Shown here piece by piece: positions 5,168 to 5,168 of a stretch of 5,168 nucleotides of DNA. The translations under genes were made by a program, and so were the position numbers. Positions within the stretch are counted from its first letter, which is position 1. Every line of letters starts with the position of its first letter. Where the stretch lies: assembly GCA_031273645.1 (NCBI GenBank), contig JAISRM010000294.1, forward strand, positions 1 to 5,168. The letters run 5' to 3'. The notes below the pieces were generated by a model. It was given only the letters and a program-made list of their open reading frames with translations, ran no database searches and was not told the DNA's origin. Origin of the DNA: Endomicrobium sp. (lineage in GTDB: Bacteria; Elusimicrobiota; Endomicrobiia; Endomicrobiales; Endomicrobiaceae).

Positions 5168-5168
5168 A

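Noticed and set aside
1..5168. Composite transposon carrying the operon
   Set aside because: There is no transposase and no target-site duplication, and the cargo is a core housekeeping operon. The inverted repeats are better explained as dispersed repeats.

Overview
This window holds one intact cell-elongation (rod-shape) operon, mreC - mreD - mrdA (PBP2) - rodA, all on the + strand. It is closed at both window ends by inverted copies of a short palindromic repeat. The DNA is AT-rich by eye, favours A/T at third codon positions and carries many poly-A/poly-T tracts. The gene set is that of a rod-shaped, probably Gram-negative bacterium. The sequence style suggests an Elusimicrobiota/Endomicrobium-like organism, but that is a low-confidence guess. 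No taxonomic marker is present.

Layout. 1-57: left copy of a 57-bp perfect inverted repeat. 82-144: three mini-hairpins at exactly 25-bp spacing. 145-272: mreC leader without a convincing promoter. 273-1109: mreC. 1106-1606: mreD, overlapping mreC by 4 bp (ATGA). 1607-1704: a gap with several competing GC-rich stems in front of mrdA. 1705-3498: mrdA, a class B transpeptidase. 3499-4845: rodA, starting on the base after the mrdA stop. 4846-5032: non-coding, with a 12-bp palindrome and a degenerate repeat. 5033-5164: a candidate 132-bp MITE-like element. Its right part is the second copy of the inverted repeat (5111-5167).

How the genes work together. RodA, a SEDS glycosyltransferase, polymerises lipid II into glycan strands, and PBP2 cross-links them. 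MreC and MreD are inner-membrane partners that link this enzyme pair to MreB filaments and activate it. Overlapping or abutting genes argue for co-transcription and coupled translation of mreC-mreD and mrdA-rodA. mreB, usually next to mreC, is absent here and may lie upstream of the repeat or elsewhere.

Most unusual features. (1) A modular repeat made of a 57-bp palindromic head followed by a variable set of mini-hairpins whose stems covary (CAGNC, 3-nt loop, GNCTG). (2) A predicted extra transmembrane hairpin of about 75 residues in RodA. (3) A four-residue pattern in PBP2 matching the spacing of the zinc site I recall from Acinetobacter PBP2. The coding part is otherwise ordinary housekeeping, and I see no defence system, toxin or other new gene system.
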